A stretch of 29,441 bases of DNA from an uncultured Oscillospiraceae bacterium (GTDB taxonomy: Bacteria > Bacillota > Clostridia > Oscillospirales > JAAYXM01): contig CAKUEM010000023.1 in assembly GCA_934646115.1 (NCBI GenBank), forward strand, positions 1 to 29,441. The letters run 5' to 3'. The translations under genes and the position numbers were made by a program. Below are positions 1-8,401 of this stretch, one piece after another (positions within the stretch are counted from its first letter, which is position 1; every line of letters starts with the position of its first letter). Under the pieces are notes generated by a model. The model was given only the letters and a program-made list of their open reading frames with translations. It ran no database searches and was not told the DNA's origin.

Positions 1-970
1 GTATACGCTGCAGCGCATCAATCAGTATGTGTTTCATGACCCGGCGGCTGTGATGGAAAATATCCTGCATGTGACCGCGCATAGAAAAAAATCGCTCGCC
101 GCCGAGGGGGCGGACGTGGCGCGCGAATCGCTGACTGTGATCTTAACGCGCGACGGGCTGCCGTATTATCTGGATGAGGACGGCGAGTATTGGCGGCTTT
201 ACCGCTATATCGGCAACGCGCATACACTCAATTTCGTGCAGGACCCGAAGCAGCTGTATGACGCGGGGTTCGGATTTGGGCGGTTTCAGTGCATGCTTTC
301 TGATTTTCCGATCGATACGCTGCATGAAACGATCCCGGATTTTCATAACACGCGCCTGCGCTATGCGCAGCTGATGGAGGCGTATGAGCGCGACGTATGC
401 GGACGCGCGAAGGACGTTGCCCCGGATGTGGAGTTTTTCCGCGCGCGGGCGGAGGAGCTGTCGCTGCTCGTCACGATGACAGAGCGCGGGGAGCTGCCGC
501 TGCGCGTGACGCATAATGACACGAAGTTTAATAACATCCTGCTCGATGATGAGACCGGCGCGGCGCTCAGCGTGATCGATCTGGACACGGTGATGCCCGG
601 GCTGCTCGTCAATGATTTCGGCGATGCGATCCGCTATGCGGCGAACACCGCCGAGGAGGATGAGACCGATCTTGCCCGCGTGGGGCTGGATCTTGCGGCG
701 TATCAGCATTTTGCGGACGGGTTTCTCACCGCGCTGCGCGGGCGGATCACGCCGAAGGAGTTTGAAATGCTGCCCTGGGGCGCAAAAATCATTACGATGG
801 AGCTTGCCATGCGCTTTTTGGCGGACCATTTAAACGGCGACCGGTATTTTAAAATCCAGCATGAGAACCATAATTTAGAGCGCGCACGCTGCCAGATTCG
901 GCTTGCGCAATCAATGGAAGAGCAGTTTGACGAGATGGCGCGCCGGATCGCGCCGCATCGCCCGGTGTAA
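1..970 (+). CDS. N-acetylhexosamine 1-kinase-like phosphotransferase (5' truncated)
   Basis: Aminoglycoside-phosphotransferase-fold kinase closest in my recognition to NahK/LnpB, which phosphorylates GlcNAc/GalNAc at C1 in the lacto-N-biose/mucin-sugar pathway of the cytoplasm. The frame is open from base 2 and reads YTLQRINQYVFHDP before any start codon; this matches the family's conserved N-terminal LQ(R/K)IN..VF segment, so the true start lies left of the window and the GTG at 29 is internal. Seen motifs: FHNTRLRY, the catalytic loop HNDTKFNNILLDD (about residue 172 of the visible part) and the metal-binding VIDLDTVMPG, followed by NDFGDAIR. A perfect hairpin follows the stop directly. Substrate is inferred from family resemblance; a related sugar kinase is possible. 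Confidence 0.85.
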   Translation, partial: YTLQRINQYVFHDPAAVMENILHVTAHRKKSLAAEGADVARESLTVILTRDGLPYYLDEDGEYWRLYRYIGNAHTLNFVQDPKQLYDAGFGFGRFQCMLSDFPIDTLHETIPDFHNTRLRYAQLMEAYERDVCGRAKDVAPDVEFFRARAEELSLLVTMTERGELPLRVTHNDTKFNNILLDDETGAALSVIDLDTVMPGLLVNDFGDAIRYAANTAEEDETDLARVGLDLAAYQHFADGFLTALRGRITPKEFEMLPWGAKIITMELAMRFLADHLNGDRYFKIQHENHNLERARCQIRLAQSMEEQFDEMARRIAPHRPV

Positions 971-979
971 TTGCATAAG

Positions 980-1017
980 AAAAGGCTTTCCGCCCGTCAA
1001 GACGGAAAGCCTTTTTT
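980..1017. terminator. Bidirectional intrinsic terminator
   Basis: A 13-bp perfect stem (980-992 with 1003-1015) and a 10-nt loop is followed by a run of six T on the plus strand and flanked by A residues giving a T run on the minus strand. It sits between the kinase gene (plus) and the convergent ABC ATPase (minus), so it can stop both. Confidence 0.9.
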
Positions 1018-1036
1018 CATGCCGTTTTCCAGGGGG

Positions 1037-1825
1037 TCAAATGAGCAGCATCCGGTCGTTATCGAGCGCGCGGCCGGAGATCTCTTTAAACCGCGTGAGC
1101 AGGTTAGAAACCGTGGTATGCTCGCGCGCCTCGCCCGCGATATCCATCACGATCTGCCCGTGATTCATCATGATCGTGCGGTTGCCCAGCTCGAGCGCAG
1201 ACTGCATATTATGCGTGATCATCAGGCAGGTCAGCTTTTGGTCGCGCACGAGCGACTCGGTCAGCGCGAGCACTTTTTCCGCGGTCGCGGGGTCGAGCGC
1301 CGCGGTGTGTTCGTCCAGAAGGAGGAGCTTTGGCGGGTTGATCGTTGCCATCATGAGCGTCAGCGCCTGCCTCTGCCCGCCGGAAAGCAGACCGACCTGC
1401 TGGTGCATCCGGTCCTCCAGCCCCATGTCAAGCAGCGCGACCCGCTCGCGAAACAGCGCGCGGTCCGCCCGCGAAATGGGCAGCAGCCAGCTGCCGCGCC
1501 CGGCGGCAAGCGCAAGATTTTCTTCCACCGTCATGCCCGGCGCGCTGCCGCGCATCGGGTCTTGAAACAGGCGACCGATCTCCCGCGCGCGCCGATGCTC
1601 CGGCATGAGCGAAATATCGCGCCCGTCCAGCAGGATCGTGCCGGAATCGGCGATGAATGTACCGGCGATCGCGTTAAACAGCGTGGATTTGCCCGCGCCG
1701 TTTGCGCCAATGATCGTGATAAAATCGCCGGGCGCAACGTCAAGCGTCACATCAACGAGCGCCTTCTTCGCCTCGTTGGCTTGTGAATAAAATGTTTTTG
1801 ATACATGCGAGAGCGAAAGCATCAT
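1037..1825 (-). CDS. trpZ: ABC transporter ATP-binding protein (TrpZ type)
   Basis: Cytoplasmic ATPase subunit of an importer, 262 aa. Walker A GANGAGKST (about residues 39-47), signature LSGGQRQ (about 148-154), Walker B LLLLDEHTAALD and the switch His in MITHNM are all intact. It is the last gene of a minus-strand trio: its ATG overlaps the permease stop in an ATGA arrangement (1822-1825), indicating translational coupling. The family is that paired with PF04392-type binding proteins and LIV-like permeases. Because the operon is preceded by a tryptophan-type T-box, the substrate is inferred to be tryptophan or a precursor; the symbol rests on that context, not on the ATPase sequence itself. 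Confidence 0.85.
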   Translation of the reverse strand: MMLSLSHVSKTFYSQANEAKKALVDVTLDVAPGDFITIIGANGAGKSTLFNAIAGTFIADSGTILLDGRDISLMPEHRRAREIGRLFQDPMRGSAPGMTVEENLALAAGRGSWLLPISRADRALFRERVALLDMGLEDRMHQQVGLLSGGQRQALTLMMATINPPKLLLLDEHTAALDPATAEKVLALTESLVRDQKLTCLMITHNMQSALELGNRTIMMNHGQIVMDIAGEAREHTTVSNLLTRFKEISGRALDNDRMLLI

Positions 1826-2754
1826 GCGCGCCCCCTTCCAAACCGCGCCCGGATCCGGCGCGAGAACAGCGGGAACTGCTCTTTTAAATATGGGATCGAG
1901 ATCGCCGCGACCACGATCACGGAGGACACGAGCTTGAGCATGAACGCCGGCATATCAAACCGCAGCGCGATCGTATACACCAGGCGGAACAGGAACGCGC
2001 CGACCACCATGCCGAAAATGCGCAGCGGCATCCGCTTTTTGCCGAACAGCACCGTCCCGATCAGAAGCGAGGCGAGCGCGATCGTCACCATGCCCGTTCC
2101 GATATCGATATTCACCGATTTTTGCGATTGCGCCAACAGGCAGCCGGACAGCGCGGTAAACGCGTTTGCGATGCACAGCCCGATAATCGTGGTAAACGCC
2201 GGGTTGATCGAGGAGGAGCGCACCATTGCGGGGTTATTTCCGGTCGCGCGGATGGAAAGCCCAAGCCGCGTTTTCAAAAACAGCCCGAGCAGCACGGCGA
2301 CCGCAGCCGTTGCGACCGCCGCGACAAGCAGCACGCTCTGCCCCGCGAACACGCTGCCCTGCAACAGGTCGCGCGTTTTGGTAAAAACCGTTTCGGTTTT
2401 ATTCATATTTAATATGGAAGCGCCGCCCATGACCGCGATATTGATCGAATACAGCCCGGTATTGACAATAATGCCCGCGAGCAGGCTGTTCACGCCCATT
2501 TTCGTTTGCAAAAACGCGGTGACAAAGCCGGAAACGATCCCGGCGCCCATCGCGGCGGGCAGCGCCAGATACGGATGCCCGGAAATGGCGACCACGGCGC
2601 CGACCGCAGCGCCCAGCGTGAAGCAGCCGTCGGTGGAAAGGTCGCAGACATCGAGCATCGAATAGCTCAAAAACAGCGCCAGCACGGTGAGTGAGGTAAT
2701 CAGCCCCAGCTCCAGCGCGGTTTGCACCAGCGGGTAGAGTGTACTCAGCGACAT
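1822..2754 (-). CDS. trpY: ABC transporter permease (TrpY type)
   Basis: Integral membrane permease, 310 aa, of the branched-chain/ribose permease class (BPD_transp_2). Long hydrophobic segments run through the whole protein, for example around residues 12-32, 45-75, 90-105 and 140-160, consistent with 8-10 membrane spans. A GGGGG-type ribosome binding site lies just before ATG 2754, 22 nt after the upstream binding-protein gene. The gene overlaps the ATPase start by 4 nt. The combination of one PF04392 binding protein, one such permease and one ATPase is the ABC.X4/TrpXYZ arrangement of Gram-positive bacteria. Tryptophan as substrate is inferred from the T-box upstream. Confidence 0.85.
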   Translation of the reverse strand: MSLSTLYPLVQTALELGLITSLTVLALFLSYSMLDVCDLSTDGCFTLGAAVGAVVAISGHPYLALPAAMGAGIVSGFVTAFLQTKMGVNSLLAGIIVNTGLYSINIAVMGGASILNMNKTETVFTKTRDLLQGSVFAGQSVLLVAAVATAAVAVLLGLFLKTRLGLSIRATGNNPAMVRSSSINPAFTTIIGLCIANAFTALSGCLLAQSQKSVNIDIGTGMVTIALASLLIGTVLFGKKRMPLRIFGMVVGAFLFRLVYTIALRFDMPAFMLKLVSSVIVVAAISIPYLKEQFPLFSRRIRARFGRGRA

Positions 2755-2776
2755 GATAGACCCCCGTTCTTAGCAG

Positions 2777-3820
2777 TTATTTTTCAAAGCTTTCTGCCGT
2801 TTTGATCTGCGCGACCTTCGTGCAGTACGGCGCAAAGAGCTTCGCCAGCTCGTCGTAATTTAAGCCGAGCTTCTCGCAGATCTCCGTGTTGATCGTCGCG
2901 GTTCCGTTGTCGAATGTCCGAACCGGGAGTGCGGCCGGCTGGTTGCCGTCAAGCAGTACCTGGGAGACCATGTTCGCGGTCTCTACGCCGAGGTTGATGT
3001 AATCCACGCCGTAGCCCAGAAATGCGCCGTTAAGCGCGAAGGAATCCGCGCCCGCATAGTGCGGGATCTTCGCGTTTGCAAATGTTTCGTAAATCGCAAG
3101 CTCCGCCTTCATGACCGTGTTATCCGACGGGGTGAACACCGCGTCCACGCCATCGGAAACGAGCGCCTGCGCCGCAAGCGCGATCTCGTCGTTGGTCGTT
3201 CCGGTGCGCTCGACGACGGTAACGCCGCGCGCTGCGAGCTGCTTCTTCGCCTCTGCGATCGGGGTCGTGGAGGAATCCTGACCCATGTCATACAGAAGGC
3301 CGATCTTTTTCGCGTTCGGGTTCGCGGCGAAAATCAGGTTAATGATCGCGGCGGTATCGAGATAATCCGAGGTGCCGGTGATGTTTGCGCCCGGCGCGTC
3401 GAGCGAGTTGACAAGCTCCGCGCCGACCGGGTCGGAAACCGCAGCGAAAATGACCGGAATATCCTTGCCCGCGGTCGCCGCCTGCATCGCCATCGCGACC
3501 GGAGTTGCCACGCCGACCATCAGGTCCACGTCGTCGGCAATGAAGTTAGAGATGATCTGCGCCATCAAATTGGCGTCTGCATTGCAGTTATCATAAGAAA
3601 TTTTAAAGGTTACGCCCTGCGCCGCGCCGATTTCCGAAAGGCGCGACTGAATGTTTTCTACGATCTGGTTGAGCGACGCATCGTCGACATAATTACAGAT
3701 ACCGACCTTGAATTCCTTCGCGCCGGTGCTTGCGTTTGCATCCTGCTGCGGCGCGCCGCATGCGGCAAAACTCATTAAAACGATCGCGATCGAAAGTGCC
3801 ATTGCAATTAACTTTTTCAT
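2777..3820 (-). CDS. trpX: ABC transporter substrate-binding lipoprotein (TrpX type, PF04392 family)
   Basis: Extracytoplasmic binding protein of 347 aa, first gene of the trio. The N-terminus MKKLIAMALSIAIVLMSFAAC is a lipoprotein signal; Cys21 is the predicted lipidated residue, although Phe at -3 is not the usual Leu. The mature part contains the family's two-lobed fold signatures: GVATPVAMAMQAAT, PVIFAAVSDPVGAELV, GTSDYLDTAAII and FTPSDNTVM. A ribosome binding site AAAGGTAGGG precedes ATG 3820. The transcript leader upstream is a T-box with a TGG specifier and tryptophan-compatible acceptor pairing. From this I infer uptake of tryptophan or a related aromatic compound induced by uncharged tRNA-Trp. 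Family assignment is firm, substrate moderately so. Confidence 0.88.
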   Translation of the reverse strand: MKKLIAMALSIAIVLMSFAACGAPQQDANASTGAKEFKVGICNYVDDASLNQIVENIQSRLSEIGAAQGVTFKISYDNCNADANLMAQIISNFIADDVDLMVGVATPVAMAMQAATAGKDIPVIFAAVSDPVGAELVNSLDAPGANITGTSDYLDTAAIINLIFAANPNAKKIGLLYDMGQDSSTTPIAEAKKQLAARGVTVVERTGTTNDEIALAAQALVSDGVDAVFTPSDNTVMKAELAIYETFANAKIPHYAGADSFALNGAFLGYGVDYINLGVETANMVSQVLLDGNQPAALPVRTFDNGTATINTEICEKLGLNYDELAKLFAPYCTKVAQIKTAESFEK

Positions 3821-3963
3821 AATAAAAACCCTACCTTTCTATTATTACAAACAATATTCATGAATTATGATCAAATATTACGGCGCGCCCGCGCCAGCGT
3901 TTCGTTTTTAAAAACATCATCGTTCCTCCCGATTCATTCCGCGCCTGCGCAATGCAGACAAAT

Positions 3964-3999
3964 AAAAAACTCCTGCCCCAGCATTTGCTGGGACAGGAG
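3964..3999 (-). terminator. T-box-controlled intrinsic terminator
   Basis: A 14-bp stem (one G-U pair) with a tiny AA loop at 3971-3999 on the minus strand is followed by six T. It lies immediately downstream of the T-box motif, in the usual place for the terminator that competes with the antiterminator. Confidence 0.93.
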
Positions 4000-4240
4000 A
4001 TAAACTTTCCTGTGGTGCCACCCGGCTTGACGCGATTTCGCGCCCACTCAACGCGTACTACCATACGCTGACCTTTGATTACGGAGAGCCGCACTCCGTC
4101 GCACATACTCGCCGGCAAACCACCGGGTTTCCGATTGCCCTCGAAAGTCCATTCGGCATTGCCGCCTCCTGCCGCGCTCCCACTCGCCGCGGCTCTCTGA
4201 AAGGATCGATACAACGCTTACTTACTCTTTCTCAACGGTT
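3964..4240 (-). ncRNA. T-box riboswitch leader, tryptophan specificity
   Basis: Read on the minus strand, the leader shows the canonical order: an AGAGTAAGTAAGC-like stem I base near 4227-4213, an AGAGAGCC segment, an apical stem, and the specifier region GAATGGACTTTCGAGGG near 4154-4138. The codon TGG (4151-4149) is followed by A, as in T-box specifiers. The T-box itself is GGGTGGCACCACAGG (4023-4009), then the terminator. TGGC in the T-box bulge can pair with a GCCA tRNA 3' end, matching the G discriminator known for bacterial tRNA-Trp. Codon and bulge agree independently on tryptophan. The leader controls the downstream ABC importer. A 118-codon open frame through this segment is not a gene. 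Confidence 0.93.
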
Positions 4241-4246
4241 TCCTGC

Positions 4247-4275
4247 ATTGTAGCACAGTTTCAATCACCTGTCAA
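4247..4275 (-). promoter_or_regulatory. Sigma-A promoter of the T-box/trpXYZ unit
   Basis: On the minus strand TTGACA (4275-4270) and TACAAT (4252-4247) are separated by exactly 17 nt: a perfect -35 and a 5/6 -10. Transcription would start near 4240, just before stem I of the T-box. Confidence 0.92.
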
Positions 4276-4372
4276 GGGGGAAAATAAAATTTTTTTCATG
4301 CAAAATTTGCCGCGCTGCGGTGCGTTATTCGGACTTTTGCGCCTGCGCGCGCCAATTCGGCATCACGAATAG

Positions 4373-4427
4373 AAAAAACGGCGCCGCGGTGCGATTTCAA
4401 AAGGGAAGTCGCGCCGCGGCGCTTTTT
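4373..4427. terminator. Terminator after the rRNA methyltransferase gene
   Basis: An 18-bp GC-rich stem (4381-4398 with 4405-4422) has T runs on both sides: T5 on the plus strand (4423-4427) and T6 when read on the minus strand (4378-4373). It follows the minus-strand gene ending at 4431. The stem keeps two G-U wobbles only when read as plus-strand RNA, where the minus-strand RNA has A-C mismatches, but it should still fold there. Confidence 0.8.
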
Positions 4428-4430
4428 GTC

Positions 4431-5768
4431 TTAAAGTGTTTTAGATAACAAACATACCGTCTCGACATGGCGGGTGCGGGGGAAGAGGTCAAACGGCGTG
4501 ATGCGCTGCGCGGCATAGCCTTTGGGCGCAAAACGCGCCACATCGCGCGCAAGCGTTGCCGGGTCGCAGGAGACATACACCACGCGCGCGGGCGCGAGCT
4601 GCGCGATCGTTTCGATCAGCGCGGGATCAAGCCCTTTGCGCGGCGGATCAACCACGACGACGTCTACCGAAACGCCGCGTTTTTCCAGCGCATTTGCCGC
4701 TTTCGCAGCGTCGGCGCAAAAAAACTCCACATTTTCATAGCCGCCGCGCTGCGCGGCGATCCGCGCATTCTCCACAGCCTGCGGCACGATCTCCGCGCCG
4801 ATCGCGCGCCCGGCGTGCGCGGCAAGCGCAAGCGTGATCGTGCCCGCGCCGCAGTATAGATCCAGCACGGTCTCGCGCCCGGAAAGCCCGGCAAGCTGGA
4901 TCGCATGCGCGTAAAGCCGCTCGGTCTGCGCATGATTTACCTGATAAAATGCGTGCGGCGCGATTTGAAACGCGTTGCCGCACAACGTGTCGGCGACATA
5001 TTCCGCGCCAAACAGCAGCTCGGTGCGCGCGCCCAGGATCACGTTGGTTTTTTCCGGCTGATAATTCAAAAGAACGCCGGAAACATCGGGCAGCGCGCGC
5101 CGCACACGGTCGACCAGCGCATCCGTCTGCGGGCAGGTGCGCGCAACAACAAGGCAGAGCATCGTGTTGCGCACATAAATATGCCGCACGACCCCGCGCC
5201 CGGTCGCCTCATCATACGCCGGGACCGCGCAGTCGCGCATCCAGGCGAGCACGACGCGGCGTGCCGCGTTTGCAAATTCCGATTGGATCAGGCAATCCTC
5301 ACACGGAACGATATCATGACTGTGCGCGCGGTAAAACCCCGCGACCGGCTGCCCGTTTTGCATTCCGACCGGGAACTGCGCCTTGTTGCGATAACGCGCG
5401 GTGTCCGGCGCGGCAACGATCGGATCGACCGCGACAGTTACGCCGCCAATGCGCGCGAGCACGCTGCACACATGCGCCTGCTTTGCCGCAAGCTCCGCCT
5501 CATAATCCATATGACGGTATGCGCAGCCGCCGCATTTTGGATATGCCGGACAATCGGGCGCGATGCGGTGTTCGGACGCGCGCTCCACGCTGAGCAGCCG
5601 CCCGTAGGCGACCGTGCGGTTCACTTTTAAAATTTTTACCCGGCAAAGCTCGCCCGTGATCGTGCCGGGAATAAATACGACCTGCCCGTCAATGCGCGCA
5701 ACGCCTGCGCCATCGCCGGTATATCCCGTAATTTCTGCGAGATGTTCGCTGTTTTTGGTAAGCGGCAT
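4431..5768 (-). CDS. rlmD: 23S rRNA (uracil-5)-methyltransferase, RumA/RlmD family
   Basis: SAM-dependent RNA m5U methyltransferase, 445 aa, cytoplasmic. An N-terminal TRAM-like RNA-binding domain (residues 9-65: EITGYTGDGAGVARIDGQVV) is followed by iron-sulfur ligands Cys73, Cys79, Cys82 (CPAYPKCGGC) and Cys156 or Cys159. The SAM-binding LDLYCGAGTITLALA, the DPPRKGLDP motif and the catalytic Cys401 in VSCDPATLARD complete the family pattern. I chose ATG 5768 because it follows GGGAGGGCAGG and begins the TRAM domain; the frame stays open another 165 codons upstream, but that part covers promoters and has no family similarity. Gram-positive relatives may act at U747 and/or U1939, so the exact position is uncertain. 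Confidence 0.92.
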   Translation of the reverse strand: MPLTKNSEHLAEITGYTGDGAGVARIDGQVVFIPGTITGELCRVKILKVNRTVAYGRLLSVERASEHRIAPDCPAYPKCGGCAYRHMDYEAELAAKQAHVCSVLARIGGVTVAVDPIVAAPDTARYRNKAQFPVGMQNGQPVAGFYRAHSHDIVPCEDCLIQSEFANAARRVVLAWMRDCAVPAYDEATGRGVVRHIYVRNTMLCLVVARTCPQTDALVDRVRRALPDVSGVLLNYQPEKTNVILGARTELLFGAEYVADTLCGNAFQIAPHAFYQVNHAQTERLYAHAIQLAGLSGRETVLDLYCGAGTITLALAAHAGRAIGAEIVPQAVENARIAAQRGGYENVEFFCADAAKAANALEKRGVSVDVVVVDPPRKGLDPALIETIAQLAPARVVYVSCDPATLARDVARFAPKGYAAQRITPFDLFPRTRHVETVCLLSKTL

Positions 5769-5827
5769 GCGCCTGCCCTCCCGAATTTTTGATTTGCTCC
5801 GCCCGCATATGCGCAGCGGATAAAAAT

Positions 5828-5856
5828 ATTTTACCAAATCTGCGTAAAATGGTAAA
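5828..5856 (-). promoter_or_regulatory. Promoter of the RlmD-type gene
   Basis: Minus-strand TTTACC (5856-5851) and TAAAAT (5833-5828) with a 17-nt spacer in an AT-rich gap, about 60 nt before the chosen start. Confidence 0.6.
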
Positions 5857-5863
5857 GAATATC

Positions 5864-5892
5864 TTCTAAATAAAATAAAAAGCTGGTATAAT
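5864..5892 (+). promoter_or_regulatory. Promoter of the murD-M42 unit
   Basis: A perfect TATAAT (5887-5892) has a weak -35 TTCTAA (5864-5869) at 17-nt spacing. It points to murD 80 nt downstream and lies back to back with the rlmD promoter. Confidence 0.6.
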
Positions 5893-5971
5893 ATCTGCAT
5901 AAGCAGAGCGTGCGCGCGCTTTTTGGGCGCCGCCCCGCGGCATAGATTATAAAAAAGGGAGCATGGGCTCA

Positions 5972-7345
5972 ATGGAAACAAAATTTCAAGCATTTCTGCG
6001 CGAAATCTCCGGGAAAACGGTCGGCGTGATCGGCATGGGCGTGAGCAATACGCCGCTCGTCCGCCTGCTGCTTGCGGCGGGCGCGCGCGTGACGATTCGT
6101 GACCGGAAGCCGCGCGAGCAGCTTTCGGAAGCGGCGGCGGAATTTGAGCGCGCGGGCGCGCGCCTGATTTGCGGGGATACCTATCTCGCGGATATCGATG
6201 AACAGATCGTGTTTCGCACGCCGGGTCTGCGTCCGGACGTGCCGGAGCTGCTGCGCGCCAAGACAAACGGAAGCCGGATCACCTCGGAAATGGAGGTGTT
6301 TTTCGCGGTTTGCCCCGCGAAAACGATCGGCGTGACCGGGAGCGACGGGAAAACCACGACCACCACGATCATTTATGAGCTGCTGCGCGCCGCCGGGCAT
6401 ACCTGCTGGGTCGGCGGGAATATCGGTACGCCGCTGCTTGACCGCGTGCCGGAGATGACAGAGCGCGATTTCTGCGTGCTGGAGCTGTCGTCCTTCCAGC
6501 TCATGACGATGACGCAAAGCCCGGATATCGCGGTGATCACAAACCTTGCGCCCAATCATTTAGATGTGCATCGCTCGATGGAAGAATATATCGAAGCGAA
6601 GCGGAACATCATAAGATATCAGAAGCCTTCGGCGCGCGCGGTGCTGAATTTTGACAACGCGATCACGCGTGAGCTTGCGCCCACGGCGCCGGGGCAGGTG
6701 ATTCCGTTTTCGCGCAAAACGCAGATCCCGGGCGGCTTTTTCGTGCGCGATCATGCGCTGTGCTGCGAGGAACGCGTGATTTTGCGGGAGGAAGAGATCA
6801 AAATTCCGGGTCAGCATAATGTGGAAAACTATCTCGCTGCGATCGCGGCGGTGGATGGGCTTGTGCCGGATGCGGTGATCCGCGAGGTGGCGCGGACGTT
6901 TGGCGGCGTGGCGCACCGGATGGAGCTTGTGCGCGTGAAGGACGGCGTTTCTTATTATAACGATTCGATCGCATCCAGCCCAACGCGCACGATCGCGGGG
7001 CTGCGCGCGCTGCCCGGAAAGGTGATCCTGCTGGCGGGCGGCTATGATAAAAAAATCCCGTTCGACGTGCTCGGTCCGGAGGTCGTGGCACACGTCAAAG
7101 CGCTGATCTTATGCGGGGCGACCGCGCAAAAAATTGAGGATGCGGTGCGCGCCGCGCCCGGATTTTCCGCGCAGGCGCTGCCGATCTATCGCGAGAAATG
7201 CCTGGAGGACGCAGTCGCGCGGGCGCATGACATTGCCGCACCGGGCGATATCGTCACGCTTTCGCCCGCCTGCGCGTCGTTTGACCAGTTCCCGAATTTT
7301 GCCGCGCGGGGTGACCGATTCCGCGCGCTGGTGGAAGCGCTGTAA
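5972..7345 (+). CDS. murD: UDP-N-acetylmuramoyl-L-alanine--D-glutamate ligase
   Basis: Cytoplasmic Mur ligase adding D-Glu to UDP-MurNAc-L-Ala in peptidoglycan precursor synthesis. 457 aa, normal length. N-terminal Rossmann-like domain GVIGMGVSNTPLV; ATP loop GVTGSDGKTTT (about residues 120-130, with SDG in place of the common TNG); LELSSFQL; NLAPNHLDVH; HNVENYLAA; YNDSIASSP; and C-terminal ILLAGGYDKKIPF. I prefer ATG 5972 over ATG 5963 because GGGAG (5957-5961) is 10 nt from the former but only 1 nt from the latter. It is the first gene of a plus-strand run with three M42 peptidases and sits away from any dcw cluster genes visible here. Whether it is the sole murD of the genome cannot be seen. 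Confidence 0.93.
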   Translation: METKFQAFLREISGKTVGVIGMGVSNTPLVRLLLAAGARVTIRDRKPREQLSEAAAEFERAGARLICGDTYLADIDEQIVFRTPGLRPDVPELLRAKTNGSRITSEMEVFFAVCPAKTIGVTGSDGKTTTTTIIYELLRAAGHTCWVGGNIGTPLLDRVPEMTERDFCVLELSSFQLMTMTQSPDIAVITNLAPNHLDVHRSMEEYIEAKRNIIRYQKPSARAVLNFDNAITRELAPTAPGQVIPFSRKTQIPGGFFVRDHALCCEERVILREEEIKIPGQHNVENYLAAIAAVDGLVPDAVIREVARTFGGVAHRMELVRVKDGVSYYNDSIASSPTRTIAGLRALPGKVILLAGGYDKKIPFDVLGPEVVAHVKALILCGATAQKIEDAVRAAPGFSAQALPIYREKCLEDAVARAHDIAAPGDIVTLSPACASFDQFPNFAARGDRFRALVEAL

Positions 7346-7366
7346 TATAAAGGAAGTGAACCGAAA

Positions 7367-8401
7367 TTGGATCTGTTTGAGACAATACAAAAGCTGGCCG
7401 CTGTTCCCGCGGTGTCCGGCTTTGAGCATGCGGCGGGGCGGCGCGCGGCGCTTTTGCTTGAGCGCTATGCCGACGCGGTGCAGATCGATGCGCTCGGCAA
7501 CGTGCTGGGCGTGCGGCATGCGGCGCGTCCGGGCGGGGGCTGCATCCTGCTCGACGCGCATATTGACGAGATCGGCATGATCGTAACCGGCTATGCCGGC
7601 GATTTTCTGCGGTTTGAAACGGTGGGCGGCGTCGATCCGCGCATGCTGCCCGCGCGCGAGGTGCGCGTGCTGACCGATCCGCCGATGCGCGGCGTGATCA
7701 CTTGCCTGCCGCCGCATGTGCAAACGGCGGAGGAGATGGAGCGCGCGATCCCGAAGGACAAGCTGTATATCGACCTGGGCATTCAGGATGCGCCCGCGCG
7801 CGTCCCGGTCGGCACGCCGATCGTGTATGACGCGGACTGCGTGCGCCTGCAAAATGATAGGATTTCCGGGCGCGCGCTCGACGATCGCGCCGGATTTGCC
7901 GCGCTTTTGCTCACGCTTGAGCTGCTGCGCGGGCGGAAGCTCGCGCTCGATGTCGTCGTGATGGGCAGCGTGCAGGAAGAGGTCGGCTGCCGCGGCGCGA
8001 AGGTCGGGAGCTACACGGTAAACCCCGATTTCGCGATCGCCGTGGACGTAACGCATGGCACCACGCCGGACGCGGGCAAGCCGCGCACGTTCGATTGCGG
8101 AAGCGGCGTTGCGATCGGGATCGGGCCGAATATCCGGCGCGATCTGTCCGGCGCGCTGCAAAAGCTGGCGTCGGATAAAAAGATCCCGCATACGCTTGAG
8201 GTCATGGAGGGTGAAACCGGAACAAATGCGTGGTCGATCCAGGTTGCGCGGCAGGGCATTCCGACCGGGCTGCTTTCCATCCCGCTGCGCTATATGCATA
8301 CGCCGATCGAAACGCTTTGCGAGCAGGACGTCCGCGCGACCGCGCGCCTGCTTGCGGAATATATCATACAGCTGAGCGGGGAGGTGTCGCGCCGTGCTTG
8401 A
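7367..8401 (+). CDS. M42 family metallo-aminopeptidase, copy 1
   Basis: Dinuclear-metal aminopeptidase of the TET/FrvX/YsgA/glutamyl-aminopeptidase family, 344 aa, predicted cytoplasmic oligomer trimming peptides. Ligands by motif: His65 and Asp67 (DAHIDEIG), bridging Asp172 (LDDRAG), catalytic Glu204 and ligand Glu205 (QEEVGCRGA), Asp227 (AVDVTHG) and His311 (YMHTPIE). All are intact. It starts with TTG 7367, 8 nt after AGGAAGTG, and lies 22 nt after murD, so it is probably cotranscribed. The GETGTNAW segment differs from GGTDAG in copies 2 and 3, suggesting it is a separate subfamily rather than a recent duplicate. Confidence 0.92.
   Translation: MDLFETIQKLAAVPAVSGFEHAAGRRAALLLERYADAVQIDALGNVLGVRHAARPGGGCILLDAHIDEIGMIVTGYAGDFLRFETVGGVDPRMLPAREVRVLTDPPMRGVITCLPPHVQTAEEMERAIPKDKLYIDLGIQDAPARVPVGTPIVYDADCVRLQNDRISGRALDDRAGFAALLLTLELLRGRKLALDVVVMGSVQEEVGCRGAKVGSYTVNPDFAIAVDVTHGTTPDAGKPRTFDCGSGVAIGIGPNIRRDLSGALQKLASDKKIPHTLEVMEGETGTNAWSIQVARQGIPTGLLSIPLRYMHTPIETLCEQDVRATARLLAEYIIQLSGEVSRRA

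Noticed and set aside
3858..4214. 118-codon open frame on the minus strand
   Set aside because: It lies inside the T-box leader and its terminator; the RNA motifs explain the sequence and the frame has no ribosome binding site.
5769..6266. 165-codon N-terminal extension of the rRNA methyltransferase
   Set aside because: It crosses both divergent promoters and the start of murD and shows no family similarity; ATG 5768 has a good ribosome binding site.
7109..8299. 396-codon open frame antisense to murD and M42 copy 1
   Set aside because: Long antisense frames are common in GC-rich coding DNA; its product is His/Arg-rich with no recognisable domain, and the plus strand holds firm gene families.
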